Shown: positions 20,265-28,178, counted from the first letter of the stretch. The stretch is 64,000 bases of DNA from Dinghuibacter silviterrae (GCF_004366355.1 NZ_SODV01000001.1:806001-870000), one strand, 5' to 3'. Numbers and translations: made by a program. The notes: generated by a model not told the origin, from the sequence alone.

Positions 20265-21332
20265 TCACTTTGGCTTCGCCCGCTCATACTGCGACGGCCA
20301 GGGAATATCCACCCCCAGCTCCCGGGCCGCGTGCAACGGGAAATAAGGATCGCGGAGCATTTGCCGGGCGAGGAGAATAAGATCCGCCTTCCCCTCTTCG
20401 AGGATCCCTTCCGCCTGCGCAGCCCCGGTGATCAAGCCAACGGCCGCCGTGGGCAACCCCGTTTCGCGGCGCACCGTTTCCGCCAGGGGAACCTGGTAGC
20501 CCGGGCCCAGCGGGATGCGGATATGCGGGAGGATCCCACCCGAAGAACAATCGATCAGGTCCACGCCCAGCCCCCGGAGCCGCTGCGACAGGTACACCGA
20601 ATCCTCCGGCGTCCAGCCCGTGGGGTCCCAGTCGGTAACGGAGAGCCGCACCCAAAGAGGATGCGTATCCGGCCAGACGCCTCGTATGGCTTCGACGACC
20701 TCGCACAAAAGACGGATGCGGTTGTCCAGCGACCCCCCGTAATCGTCGGTGCGCTGGTTGGACAAGGGCGACAGGAATTGATGGAAAAGGTAACCGTGCG
20801 CGGCGTGCACCTCCAGGAGCTTAAACCCCGCTGCCAGTGCGAAGCGCGCCCCGCGGACAAAGTCTTCTTTTATTTTGGCTATGCCCTGCGCGTCCAGGGC
20901 TACCGGCAGCCGCTCGCCGTCTCTGAAGGACAACGCCGAAGCGGACACCATGGTCCATCCCCCTTCGGTGGGGTCCAGCAACCGGTCCCCCTTCCAGGGG
21001 CTGGTGCGGCTGGCCTTACGCCCCGCGTGGGCAAGCTGTATGCCCGGGACACAGCCCTGTGCAGCTATAAAACGGGTGATGCGTTCCAGCCCCTCGATCT
21101 GCCCCTCTTCCCATAACCCCAGGTCGTCCGGCGTGATCCTTCCTTGCGGGTTTACTGCCGTGGCTTCCACGATCACGGCCCCCGCCCCGCCCACGGCCCG
21201 GGAACCTAAATGAACAAGATGCCAGTCATTGGTATAGCCGTTTACCGCGGAATATTCGCACATGGGGGAAACGACGATCCGGTTTTTCAGCTCCACTGAG
21301 CGGAGACGGAAGGGAGAGAACAGGTGCGCCAT
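20265..21332 (-). CDS. NADH:flavin oxidoreductase, Old Yellow Enzyme family (YqjM/NamA-like)
   Basis: 355-aa FMN-dependent ene-reductase, a cytosolic TIM barrel that reduces alpha,beta-unsaturated carbonyls with NAD(P)H. YqjM-class hallmarks are visible: SPMCEYSA with Cys25 and Tyr27 near the flavin, QLAHAGRKAS, HAAHGYLFHQFLSPLSN and the active-site RTDDYGGS stretch. Length is normal for the bacterial thermophilic-like OYE subclass. It converges with the ABC ATPase gene (one base between the stops) and lies 9 bases downstream of the start of the esterase gene's 3' side, on the same strand, so the two may be co-transcribed. Physiological substrate unknown; a detoxification or stress role is typical of the family. 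Confidence 0.94.
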   Translation of the reverse strand: MAHLFSPFRLRSVELKNRIVVSPMCEYSAVNGYTNDWHLVHLGSRAVGGAGAVIVEATAVNPQGRITPDDLGLWEEGQIEGLERITRFIAAQGCVPGIQLAHAGRKASRTSPWKGDRLLDPTEGGWTMVSASALSFRDGERLPVALDAQGIAKIKEDFVRGARFALAAGFKLLEVHAAHGYLFHQFLSPLSNQRTDDYGGSLDNRIRLLCEVVEAIRGVWPDTHPLWVRLSVTDWDPTGWTPEDSVYLSQRLRGLGVDLIDCSSGGILPHIRIPLGPGYQVPLAETVRRETGLPTAAVGLITGAAQAEGILEEGKADLILLARQMLRDPYFPLHAARELGVDIPWPSQYERAKPK

Positions 21333-21341
21333 GGGTATATT

Positions 21342-22343
21342 TTAGCGGGGCTGCAGCCGCAGCACTTTTATAGCAAAGGTATCGACGGCGCTTTCCACCG
21401 CCGGAACGTCATGGGAAATGAGCCCGCAGCCCAGCACATGCCGCCCGGCCCCGGGTATATCCACCGAACGTTTGAGCACCGGAGGGCTGCCCAGCTGGTC
21501 CATCATCCGGAGTGACGCCGCCACCTTCACGGTGGAGTCCTGGTGGGTTTCGTCCTTGTAGAAGTACATCATAAGCGTTGGCTGGACGACTTTTTCAAAC
21601 GTGGCCCTGACCATCTTTGTATCCAGCATTTCCTGTAGCTGGGTCAGCGCTTCCAGGCGGTAAGGGGAGTTCCAGTACTGGAGCTCTGCCGCCGTGGGAT
21701 TTTTGGCCGGGTAAAACTTTGACCCCGTCACCATCCGGGCGATCTGCAACCCCCAGGGTTTGTCGAGCAAAAAAGCCGCGGGATTGTTGATGGCAATGTT
21801 CGGGGACATTAGGATCAGCCCTTTGATCGGATCATCCGGGTAGGTTGCCGCGAGTTGTAAGGCCAGGCTTCCCCCGGTAGACGTACCCATGAGGATGACG
21901 CTATCCCCCAATTGACGCGCAATGGCGTACGCCTCCTTGGCGCTGTTCCAAAGCCCGTCCACCGTCAGGTTCACCATGGCATCGGGCGTATCAACCCCAT
22001 GCTCTGCGAGCCGCGACAGATAAAGGTTGCACCCGAATAACGCGGCCATGTCCCGGTGGACCGGGTTCCCCTCCTCCTGGCAAGCCGAAAAACCGTGGAG
22101 ATACAGGATGACAAACGGGGTTTTGCGGTGAAGGGAATCCGACCAGACGATCCGCGCTTCGTTGTTGGGTTTGAGATGGTGACGTGCTTCTATGCCCGCT
22201 ACGTACTGCTCCAGCCCCGCGGCATCCGCCGGGACCACCGGCAACTGCGTATTGTACACCGGTTTTTGGGGATGGGGCCCCAGACAATACACCAACACCA
22301 AGACGATCAGCACACCCAGGACGATTAGCCAGCCTTTTCGCAT
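21342..22343 (-). CDS. Membrane-anchored alpha/beta hydrolase (carboxylesterase/lysophospholipase-like)
   Basis: 333-aa serine hydrolase with one N-terminal hydrophobic helix (residues 5-20) that probably anchors it facing the periplasm. The alpha/beta hydrolase signs are the oxyanion-hole motif YLHGFSA near residue 82, the nucleophile elbow GTSTGG with Ser155, and a late His in GAGRHVLG. The fold fits esterase or monoacylglycerol-lipase types; the natural substrate is not deducible. Upstream, about 200 AT-rich bases separate it from the divergent outer-membrane protein gene. Confidence 0.85.
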   Translation of the reverse strand: MRKGWLIVLGVLIVLVLVYCLGPHPQKPVYNTQLPVVPADAAGLEQYVAGIEARHHLKPNNEARIVWSDSLHRKTPFVILYLHGFSACQEEGNPVHRDMAALFGCNLYLSRLAEHGVDTPDAMVNLTVDGLWNSAKEAYAIARQLGDSVILMGTSTGGSLALQLAATYPDDPIKGLILMSPNIAINNPAAFLLDKPWGLQIARMVTGSKFYPAKNPTAAELQYWNSPYRLEALTQLQEMLDTKMVRATFEKVVQPTLMMYFYKDETHQDSTVKVAASLRMMDQLGSPPVLKRSVDIPGAGRHVLGCGLISHDVPAVESAVDTFAIKVLRLQPR

Positions 22344-22531
22344 CGGAACGTATTTTGAAGCAAGCTAAGCAGTTTTTTGTTCGAATTAGATTTATTAAAA
22401 TAATAATATATCTCGAATAAATTGCCATTCCCCAGGAAAAGCTATTTTTGCACGCGCTCAGACCTCCAAAAGCCCCACCGGTGCGGATATTCAGGGCGTC
22501 TGATTTAACCTTTCATTAACCTGTTTACAAA

Positions 22532-22539
22532 TACATTTG
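22532..22539 (+). promoter_or_regulatory. Bacteroidota -7 box (TACATTTG) before the barrel protein gene
   Basis: TACATTTG matches the TAnnTTTG -7 consensus of the primary sigma factor of Bacteroidota. No perfect TTTG -33 box is seen at the right spacing (nearest is TTTC, 17 bases upstream). The implied transcription start near 22545 argues for translation from 22557 rather than from the ATG at 22548. Confidence 0.5.
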
Positions 22540-22556
22540 TTTTTTTAATGCCAAGT

Positions 22557-23291
22557 ATGAAGAGAATATTGATTGTCATGGCCGTCAGCATGTTTGCAGT
22601 ACACGCGATGGCGCAAAAACACAGCGCCGACAGTACTGCCACCGTGAAGCCCAAAAAGAAGGGCGGCTTTGTTTTAGGAGATCATGCCAACGACCACTTA
22701 CTGATCCAGCTCGGGTACAGCGACTTCTTTCATAAACAAGACAGCGTTGCCACCAAAGCATTCGGCCGGAGCTTCAATATGTACTTCATGATGGCCTTCA
22801 ACGACGTCAACGATCCCCGTTTCAGCGTCGCCGCCGGTCTTGGTTTTGGTACCGATAACTACTACCTCAACAAGGAACGCATAGACCTCACCAACCCGAC
22901 CAGGGGTACTTTTTATTCCGATACCGCCGACAACTATCGCCGGTCGAAGCTCGCCCTCGCCTACCTCGAACTGCCCGCCGAACTCCGGTACAGCACCAAC
23001 CCCACCAACCCCAACCACGCGTGGAAGTTTGCCATTGGGATGAAAGCCGGGTTATTGCTCAATGCCCATACAAAGGTCAAGATGATCCGTGACATCAACG
23101 GCCTCACGAACTATACCACAAAGGTCAAAGACAACCACTTATTCACCCCCGGCCGTTTTGTCGGCACCTTCCGGGTGGGGTATGGGGTCCTTTCCCTCTT
23201 TGGCCAGACCGATATTTCCAACTTCTTTAAGTCCGGGAGCGGCCCGACGCTCCGGCCCTGGACCCTCGGGATCACCGTCAGCGGGTTATAA
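22557..23291 (+). CDS. Outer-membrane beta-barrel protein (PorT-like)
   Basis: 244-aa exported protein with a clear signal peptide (MKRILIVMAVSMFAVHAMAQ) followed by alternating beta-strand sequence and a C-terminal aromatic/hydrophobic strand, as in the outer membrane protein beta-barrel family common in Bacteroidota. An ATG nine bases upstream (22548) is in frame, but 22557 gives the better signal peptide and fits the -7 box. A strong hairpin terminator follows. The gene stands alone between a divergent esterase and HflX. Function unknown beyond outer-membrane location. Confidence 0.8.
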   Translation: MKRILIVMAVSMFAVHAMAQKHSADSTATVKPKKKGGFVLGDHANDHLLIQLGYSDFFHKQDSVATKAFGRSFNMYFMMAFNDVNDPRFSVAAGLGFGTDNYYLNKERIDLTNPTRGTFYSDTADNYRRSKLALAYLELPAELRYSTNPTNPNHAWKFAIGMKAGLLLNAHTKVKMIRDINGLTNYTTKVKDNHLFTPGRFVGTFRVGYGVLSLFGQTDISNFFKSGSGPTLRPWTLGITVSGL

Positions 23292-23314
23292 CGTTCCCAG
23301 ATACCTCCTTATAA

Positions 23315-23350
23315 AAGGCCGCAAATCCGTAATTTTGCGGCCTTAATTGT
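23315..23350 (+). terminator. Rho-independent terminator after the barrel protein gene
   Basis: A perfect 11-bp stem, AAGGCCGCAAA (23315-23325) paired with 23334-23344, with an 8-base loop and followed by a T-rich run. The loop-3' arm also contains TAATTTTG, which matches the -7 promoter consensus, so the same bases may drive hflX transcription. Confidence 0.85.
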
Positions 23351-23357
23351 TTTTCTT

Positions 23358-24548
23358 TTGCTCGACAGAACCAATAATATAAGAAGGGAAGAAACCGCGG
23401 TGCTGGTTGGCGTCATGCAAAAAGACCAGACCGAACAGCAGGTAACCGAATACCTCGACGAACTCGCCTTTCTGGCCGAGACCGCCGGGGCCCGGACCCA
23501 AAAACGCTTTATGCAGCGGCTGCCTCACCCCGACAGCCGCACGTTTGTAGGGAAGGGTAAGCTCGAAGAAATCCGCACCTACCTCACCGTACACCCCGCC
23601 GACCTTGTCATCTTCGACGACGAGCTCACCGGTTCGCAGATCAACAACATCACGACCGAACTCAACGTCAAGGTCATCGACCGTTCCGACCTCATCCTCG
23701 ACATTTTTGCCAGCCGCGCCCGGACCGCCCAGGCCAAGGTCCAGGTCGAACTCGCCCAATACCAATACCTCCTCCCCCGCCTCCGTGGCATGTGGAAACA
23801 CCTCGAACGCCAGGGTGGTGGCATCGGCACCCGCGGTCCAGGTGAAACCGAAATCGAAACCGACCGCCGGATCATCAAGGAGAAGATCAGTCTTCTCCGG
23901 CGCCGGCTCACCGAAATCGACAAGCAGTCTTTTACGCAACGCAAGGAAAGGGGAGAATTCATCCGGGTCGCCCTCGTCGGCTATACCAACGTCGGCAAAT
24001 CCACCCTCATGAACCTCCTCAGCAAAAGCGACGTCTTCGCCGAAAACAAGCTCTTCGCCACGCTCGACACCACCACCCGCAAACTCGTCTTCGAGAACAC
24101 CCCCTTCCTCCTCAGCGACACCGTCGGGTTTATCCGCAAACTCCCCCACCACCTCGTCGAAAGCTTCAAAAGCACCCTTGACGAAGTCCGGGAAAGCGAC
24201 ATCCTCCTCCACGTGGTCGACCTCGCCCATCCCCAATACGAAGACCACATCCGCGTCGTCAACAAAACCCTCCAGGAGCTCAACGCCTACGACAAACCCT
24301 GCATCACCATATTCAATAAGATGGACCTCTACGAAGAGCGCAACTTCGACCAATGGCTCGAAGAACCCGTAAAGCGTCAGATCCTCACCGAGCTCCACGA
24401 ACGCTGGGAAAATGAAACCGGCGGCGCCAGCGTCTTCGTCTCCGCCATCGAACGCCGCAACATCGACCAGCTCCGCGCCAACATCCTTTCCAAGGTGCGC
24501 GAAGCCTACCACGTCCGTTATCCCTATAAGTCCGAATACTTTTACTAA
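23358..24548 (+). CDS. hflX: Ribosome-associated GTPase HflX
   Basis: 396-aa GTPase that binds the 50S subunit and splits stalled ribosomes under stress. The HflX N-terminal domain is followed by the family hallmark GGGIGTRGPGETEIETDRR, a coiled region, then the G domain with G1 GYTNVGKSTLMN, G2 TLDTTTR, G3 DTVGF and G4 NKMD. The start shown is a TTG just after the terminator hairpin; no ATG precedes the conserved region, and the next in-frame ATG (Met 20) would remove conserved sequence, so a TTG start is likely. It overlaps the Rieske gene by one base (TAATG), implying coupled translation. Confidence 0.95.
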   Translation: MLDRTNNIRREETAVLVGVMQKDQTEQQVTEYLDELAFLAETAGARTQKRFMQRLPHPDSRTFVGKGKLEEIRTYLTVHPADLVIFDDELTGSQINNITTELNVKVIDRSDLILDIFASRARTAQAKVQVELAQYQYLLPRLRGMWKHLERQGGGIGTRGPGETEIETDRRIIKEKISLLRRRLTEIDKQSFTQRKERGEFIRVALVGYTNVGKSTLMNLLSKSDVFAENKLFATLDTTTRKLVFENTPFLLSDTVGFIRKLPHHLVESFKSTLDEVRESDILLHVVDLAHPQYEDHIRVVNKTLQELNAYDKPCITIFNKMDLYEERNFDQWLEEPVKRQILTELHERWENETGGASVFVSAIERRNIDQLRANILSKVREAYHVRYPYKSEYFY

Positions 24549-24892
24549 TGTCCACCGTCCGCTGGGTCCGCATCGCCTCCACCGTCGAAGAGCTCCCCTT
24601 CGGCCCCGAAGGCCTCACTGAGCTCGAAGCCGGCGGTAAACACCTCTGCCTCGCCCTTAATGGCGGCCACGTCTACGCCTGCGCCCACAAATGCCCCCAC
24701 GCCGGCGGCCACCTCGCCGAAGGCTACACCGACGCCATGGGCAACATCGTCTGCCCCCTGCATCGCTACAAGTTCAGCCTGGCTACCGGCCGCAACACCT
24801 CCGGAGAAGGCTACTTCCTCCGGACCTATCCGGTGGAAGTGCGCCCCGATGGGGTGTATGTGGGATTTGAGGAAAAAAAGTGGTTGTGGTAG
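24548..24892 (+). CDS. Rieske [2Fe-2S] domain protein
   Basis: 114-aa soluble Rieske-type ferredoxin. The cluster ligands are visible as CAHKCPHAGGHL (first Cys-x-His pair) and, 15-17 residues later, CPLHRYKF (Cys-x-x-His). This is the small ferredoxin/NirD-like form, not a membrane-bound cytochrome bc1 subunit: there is no membrane helix or signal peptide. The start codon overlaps the hflX stop. The redox partner is not in the window; the family commonly serves as electron carrier for oxygenases or as a small subunit of reductases. Confidence 0.92.
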   Translation: MSTVRWVRIASTVEELPFGPEGLTELEAGGKHLCLALNGGHVYACAHKCPHAGGHLAEGYTDAMGNIVCPLHRYKFSLATGRNTSGEGYFLRTYPVEVRPDGVYVGFEEKKWLW

Positions 24893-24914
24893 GGGGCGGC
24901 CTTGCGCTTGACGC

Positions 24915-25259
24915 TTACGCGCCGTTCGCCATAAACGCGTCAAACTCCTTCGTGGCCTCCGTGTACATCCGGCGCACCTCTGTAAAGTCCGCCACGATCT
25001 GCTCCTTATCCCGCTGTTGACGCCCCGCCTGCTCGATCCCCTGGATCAGGTCCAGGCTGTTCCCGATCATCACGATCCCATAAGACGATTTCAGCTTGTG
25101 CGCGTGCCTGACCACGTCCTCCCACGCCCAAACCGAGATTGCCTCCCCCAACAAGTCCAGCGTCGGAGGCGTATTGTCCACAAACAAGCGGATAATTTCC
25201 TTCATGGTATCCACGTCCCCGCTGGCATACTCTTCGATAATTTCGAGGTTGACGAGCAT
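24915..25259 (-). CDS. HPt (histidine phosphotransfer) domain protein
   Basis: 114-aa all-alpha protein with the phosphoacceptor motif HAHKLKSS, where His54 fits the H-x-L-K pattern of HPt domains. It carries only the HPt domain and has no kinase or receiver next to it, so it is an orphan phosphorelay intermediate that would pass phosphate between a hybrid histidine kinase and a response regulator encoded elsewhere. It converges with the Rieske gene and is divergent from the tRNA-Asn promoter region. Confidence 0.85.
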   Translation of the reverse strand: MLVNLEIIEEYASGDVDTMKEIIRLFVDNTPPTLDLLGEAISVWAWEDVVRHAHKLKSSYGIVMIGNSLDLIQGIEQAGRQQRDKEQIVADFTEVRRMYTEATKEFDAFMANGA

Positions 25260-25304
25260 AATGCTACAATATTACACGCCTCGCCCTCAAAATTCCAAAA
25301 TTTC

Positions 25305-25334
25305 TTTGTCAGCAATGAATTTTTCATATTTTTG
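25305..25334 (+). promoter_or_regulatory. Promoter of tRNA-Asn (TTTG-N18-TATTTTTG)
   Basis: TTTG at 25305-25308 and TATTTTTG at 25327-25334 are 18 bases apart, a near-ideal -33/-7 pair for the Bacteroidota housekeeping sigma factor. The tRNA gene begins about 63 bases after the -7 box, leaving a short 5' leader for processing. Confidence 0.75.
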
Positions 25335-25397
25335 CAACCCCAATCCCTGAGGGCGAAACCCTCCGGGCCAACGGGCCACCCTCGGGTGCGTACATAT

Positions 25398-25471
25398 TCC
25401 TCCTTAGCTCAGTTGGTTAGAGCATCTGACTGTTAATCAGAGGGTCTCAGGTTCAAGTCCTGAAGGGGGAG
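25398..25471 (+). tRNA. tRNA-Asn (anticodon GTT)
   Basis: A complete 74-nt cloverleaf: acceptor TCCTCCT pairs with AGGGGGA (one G-T), the D arm is GCTC/GAGC, the anticodon loop CTGTTAA carries GTT, and the T arm is TCAGG-TTCAAGT-CCTGA. CCA is not encoded. Its last eight bases are the beginning of the 45-bp attachment repeat of the integrated element, so the gene is kept intact by the integration. The 3' end of the serine recombinase frame runs into it on the other strand. Confidence 0.97.
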
Positions 25472-26999
25472 CCCTCCAATACTTTGGGGCAGATTTTTGG
25501 TCTGCCCCATTTTTATTCCCCTCTAAGTCATTGTTAGTCAATAGCATTAGATAGAGTACTTCGTTCAGTCTAGCGGTTCGATAATCGCCGCTTTCATACA
25601 CCAGTTTTTCAGGGAAGATAATGCCCAACATCGATTGCTTTATCTCCAAAGCCGCGTGGTTATAGTAGTGCGGAAGGTTGCCAAGTAGGCTTAAACCATA
25701 CCGCAAATACTTCTTGTACTCCGACTCTTGACCCTTTAGCTGCATGATCTGCACGGCTATCTCGTTTTGCTTGCGCTCGTACCGTTCGGTAGCTTCGTCG
25801 AAGGCTTTTTGACCTATCAGTTCTTCCAAATACTTATCCATTGCGAGTATTTGGAGTGACCCGAAACGTTCATACTCGATCTCTAGCTGTTTGATCTGAT
25901 CGAAACGTTCTTTTTCATGCGTGTTGAACACGTCCTCCAGCACCGCATAATAAGCGTCTACAACCTCGTCTTTGAAATTGTATTGATCCAAGTATCGGAG
26001 AAAGTCTTCATTTGCTTGGTCAGCTCTAAATCGTTCCTTACAGGTGTTGCAATTGCAGTGGTAGTAGAAATAGCTGTTACTCCTGCCTTTGGACCTGCTT
26101 CCGGTAAGGTTGCGGCCGCAATTCTTACAAATCAGGTATCCACGAAGGGCAAGGGCGTCGGTCCGCTTTACCTTTTTATAGGCCGTTCTACGGGTTCTCC
26201 CCGAAAGGATAGCTTGGACTTCGTGAAACTGGTCCTCGGCAATAATAGCCTTGTGAAGTCCCTCCACAATCATCGCATCATTTTTCCCATAAGCAGCCAA
26301 GTGAACCTTTCCTGTATAGGTTACATTTCTTAGCAGATTCAAGAATACTTGCTTGCTGAAGGTCTTACCCATTTCCTTAACCATCTTCCGCACCTCCTCG
26401 GCGGAGTATATGCCCTTTGCCATTGCGTCGAAGGCAAACCGGACAATTTCCGCTTCCGAAGGGTCAATAACCAAACTTGGTTTTTTATCCTCCGTCCGCC
26501 AGTTAGCATATCCAAATGGTGCTGTACCTGTCCAGCCTCCTTCCGACCTCGCCTGATAAGAACCGTTTTTGGTTCGTTGGGAGTTTTTGTCGTTTTCGAT
26601 TTCAGGGGTGATCAAATAGATCGACAACATTAGTTTGCTGTCGGGCGTACTCAGGTCCAATGGTTGCTCCATTGCATTGACTTCGACGCCGTAATCCCGC
26701 AGTTCCTTCATCACGGCCCAAGCCTCGGTCATGTTCCTAGAGAAACGGTCCCATCTAACAAAGAGGACGGAGTCTACCTTCCCTCTTTTTGATTTAACCA
26801 ACTCCATTAGCTTTTTCCACTCGGGCCGGTCAAAGGTCTTTGCTGAGTAGTCTTCCTCAAAGTGGGCTACTATTTCTAACCCTTTTACTTTGCAAAACTC
26901 TTGCAACACCTTTAGTTGGTACGGTAGGCTGAACCCTGTCTCCGCCTGTTCCTTGGTCGATACCCGCGTATAGATTATTACCCTATCTCCCTTTTTCAT
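25437..26999 (-). CDS. Large serine recombinase (integrase of the island element)
   Basis: 520-aa serine integrase. The resolvase domain starts with YTRVSTKEQ (nucleophile Ser14) and contains the DRFSRN motif; a recombinase domain follows (TGTAPFGY and VTYTGKVHL), then a Cys-rich zinc ribbon (CKNCGRN, later CNCNTC) and a coiled-coil stretch. The frame does not stop at the end of the domain: it passes through attL (25508-25464) and ends inside tRNA-Asn, so the last 8 residues are encoded by tRNA antisense sequence. In the reconstructed circular element, the same frame would continue into 40 codons now found at 32611-32733. It probably catalyses integration of the element at tRNA-Asn. The start overlaps a 57-aa leader ORF by 17 bases. 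Confidence 0.93.
   Translation of the reverse strand: MKKGDRVIIYTRVSTKEQAETGFSLPYQLKVLQEFCKVKGLEIVAHFEEDYSAKTFDRPEWKKLMELVKSKRGKVDSVLFVRWDRFSRNMTEAWAVMKELRDYGVEVNAMEQPLDLSTPDSKLMLSIYLITPEIENDKNSQRTKNGSYQARSEGGWTGTAPFGYANWRTEDKKPSLVIDPSEAEIVRFAFDAMAKGIYSAEEVRKMVKEMGKTFSKQVFLNLLRNVTYTGKVHLAAYGKNDAMIVEGLHKAIIAEDQFHEVQAILSGRTRRTAYKKVKRTDALALRGYLICKNCGRNLTGSRSKGRSNSYFYYHCNCNTCKERFRADQANEDFLRYLDQYNFKDEVVDAYYAVLEDVFNTHEKERFDQIKQLEIEYERFGSLQILAMDKYLEELIGQKAFDEATERYERKQNEIAVQIMQLKGQESEYKKYLRYGLSLLGNLPHYYNHAALEIKQSMLGIIFPEKLVYESGDYRTARLNEVLYLMLLTNNDLEGNKNGADQKSAPKYWRAPPSGLEPETL
25464..25508 (+). repeat. attL: 45-bp direct repeat, left end of integrated element
   Basis: 45 bp identical to 32734-32778. 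It comprises the last eight bases of tRNA-Asn (AGGGGGAG), a short spacer and the complete tRNA terminator hairpin. The sequences diverge on both sides of the repeat, as expected for the crossover region of a site-specific integration. Confidence 0.92.
25486..25513 (+). terminator. Terminator of tRNA-Asn, inside attL
   Basis: An 8-bp GC-rich stem, GGGGCAGA / TCTGCCCC, with a 7-base loop, followed by ATTTTT. The same hairpin is duplicated in attR, so both the tRNA and the attR side keep a terminator after integration. Confidence 0.85.
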
Positions 27000-27156
27000 C
27001 TTTTTGGGGTTTTGAGGTTAATAACATCACCTTGCTTTGCTGGTATTCTAGTTCAGCAAATTGGTAAAGGACTTTCTTAATTTCTTCCGTTTCTTTTACA
27101 CCGAATTGTTTTCTTTTGTTGTTTAAGATTTTGTAAATCAAATTAGTAGACAACAT
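26983..27156 (-). CDS. 57-aa leader protein overlapping the recombinase gene
   Basis: A short open frame directly upstream of the recombinase, starting MLSTNLIYKILNNKRKQFGV and ending KPQKDEKGR. It overlaps the recombinase start by 17 bases in another frame. The sequence is hydrophilic and helical with a Lys/Glu-rich middle (KETEEIKKVLYQFAELEYQQ), unlike a random frame. Position and overlap suggest translational coupling. Possible roles are a recombination directionality factor or a translational regulator of the integrase; neither is shown by the sequence. Confidence 0.55.
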   Translation of the reverse strand: MLSTNLIYKILNNKRKQFGVKETEEIKKVLYQFAELEYQQSKVMLLTSKPQKDEKGR

Positions 27157-27179
27157 TGGTTAGAATGTTGCAGCACCGC

Positions 27180-27236
27180 TCCGATGTTTTCGGTAGCATA
27201 GCCTGGATATTAACTGATGGTCCGATGTTTTCGGTA
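27180..27236. repeat. Two 16-bp direct repeats TCCGATGTTTTCGGTA
   Basis: Identical copies at 27180-27195 and 27221-27236, 41 bases apart. Each can fold as a small hairpin (CCGA-TGTTT-TCGG). They lie between the MerR-like gene stop and the leader ORF start, in front of the recombinase, so they could be regulator binding sites, a processing/termination signal, or recombinase accessory sites. Confidence 0.6.
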
Positions 27237-27239
27237 CCG

Positions 27240-28091
27240 CTATTCCTTCAACTTTATTTTGTGGGTCCTCACGAATCCGTAGTTCTTACCGCCGTTTGTC
27301 TTAAAGGTTAGTTCATCGTATGGGCTTTGGAGGACTTCCAATAACCTCCTGTTTTTATCCTCCAGGTTTGTCCATGACTTCAGTTCCAGGAGTACGGGCT
27401 CTCCTTTGGAATATCGGATATTTACGCTTTGTAACTCATTGTTTCTTAGATATTTCAATAGGGTTAATTCATTCTCGGAAAGTATCCCAAGTTTTTGCAG
27501 TGTAGGTGTGTCCTTATCCCCTAGCATCTTAGCAATGATCCCGGAAAGGGATATAGATATAAAACTCCGGGAGTTGTCCATCATCTTCAGGGCATATTCA
27601 TCCTCGTCAAGGGTGTCCGACGTGAGTACTTCGACCTCCTGGCCTCCATATATTCGTACCGTCAAGAGGCTTTTATCTTCTATGGCAAACCAAACCGAAT
27701 AGGTAAATCCATGTGGGTAGGACGGATCATAAGCGACCTTCCACCCCTTCAACTTTTCCTTTGTCTCAGCAGGCAATTCGTGGTGTTGCACCTCAACCCC
27801 TTCCGTTTCGATGAATGAACGGGGCCTAAAGGCATTTTTAAGCGGGTCAATAAGGGTTTTCAACTCGACATTTAATTCCCGTAGTTCGTTTAGCATATAG
27901 ACCCATGCCAATTCGTAGAAATTAAATTTACGCCACTCTCCCGCCTTCTGTGTCTCCAAAAGAAACCCCTTCTCGTTCCAATAGTTCAATACAGCATAGC
28001 TTACACCTGTCACGTCCTTTGCGGTGAACATTCGGAGACGGAGAATGTCGTCTACTGTGGGTTCATTCGGGTCAATTGTGTGAGTCGCCAT
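27240..28091 (-). CDS. MerR-like HTH regulator with large C-terminal domain
   Basis: 283-aa protein. The N-terminal 70 residues look like a MerR-type winged helix (MFTAKDVTGVSYAVLNYW followed by EWRKFNFYELAWVYMLNELR). The remaining 200 residues are a soluble domain I do not recognise. It is transcribed towards the recombinase gene and ends 84 bases before the leader ORF, so it may control excision or integrase expression. Its upstream region carries AT-rich CTATAA/TTATAG inverted repeats that could be an operator. Residue composition is normal, with no sign of truncation. Confidence 0.65.
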   Translation of the reverse strand: MATHTIDPNEPTVDDILRLRMFTAKDVTGVSYAVLNYWNEKGFLLETQKAGEWRKFNFYELAWVYMLNELRELNVELKTLIDPLKNAFRPRSFIETEGVEVQHHELPAETKEKLKGWKVAYDPSYPHGFTYSVWFAIEDKSLLTVRIYGGQEVEVLTSDTLDEDEYALKMMDNSRSFISISLSGIIAKMLGDKDTPTLQKLGILSENELTLLKYLRNNELQSVNIRYSKGEPVLLELKSWTNLEDKNRRLLEVLQSPYDELTFKTNGGKNYGFVRTHKIKLKE

Positions 28092-28139
28092 ATAATTATG
28101 TATTTATTTACAATTTCGATCTATATATTAAACATAAAG

Positions 28140-28178
28140 CTATAAATTATATTGTGAAATTATAGATAAATCTATAAT
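28140..28178. promoter_or_regulatory. AT-rich inverted repeat upstream of the MerR-like gene
   Basis: CTATAA (28140-28145) faces TTATAG (28160-28165), and a further CTATAA lies at 28173. The array sits about 50-90 bases upstream of the MerR-like gene start in a strongly AT-rich stretch that must also hold its promoter. Reading it as an autoregulatory operator is inference. Confidence 0.35.

Noticed and set aside
25437-25463. Final SGLEPETL residues of the recombinase as a conserved functional motif
   Set aside because: They are simply the antisense of the tRNA-Asn T arm and anticodon side; the same peptide appears wherever a frame runs into a tRNA gene from this side.
27180-27236. CRISPR array
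   Set aside because: Only two 16-bp repeats, no regular spacers and no cas genes in the window.
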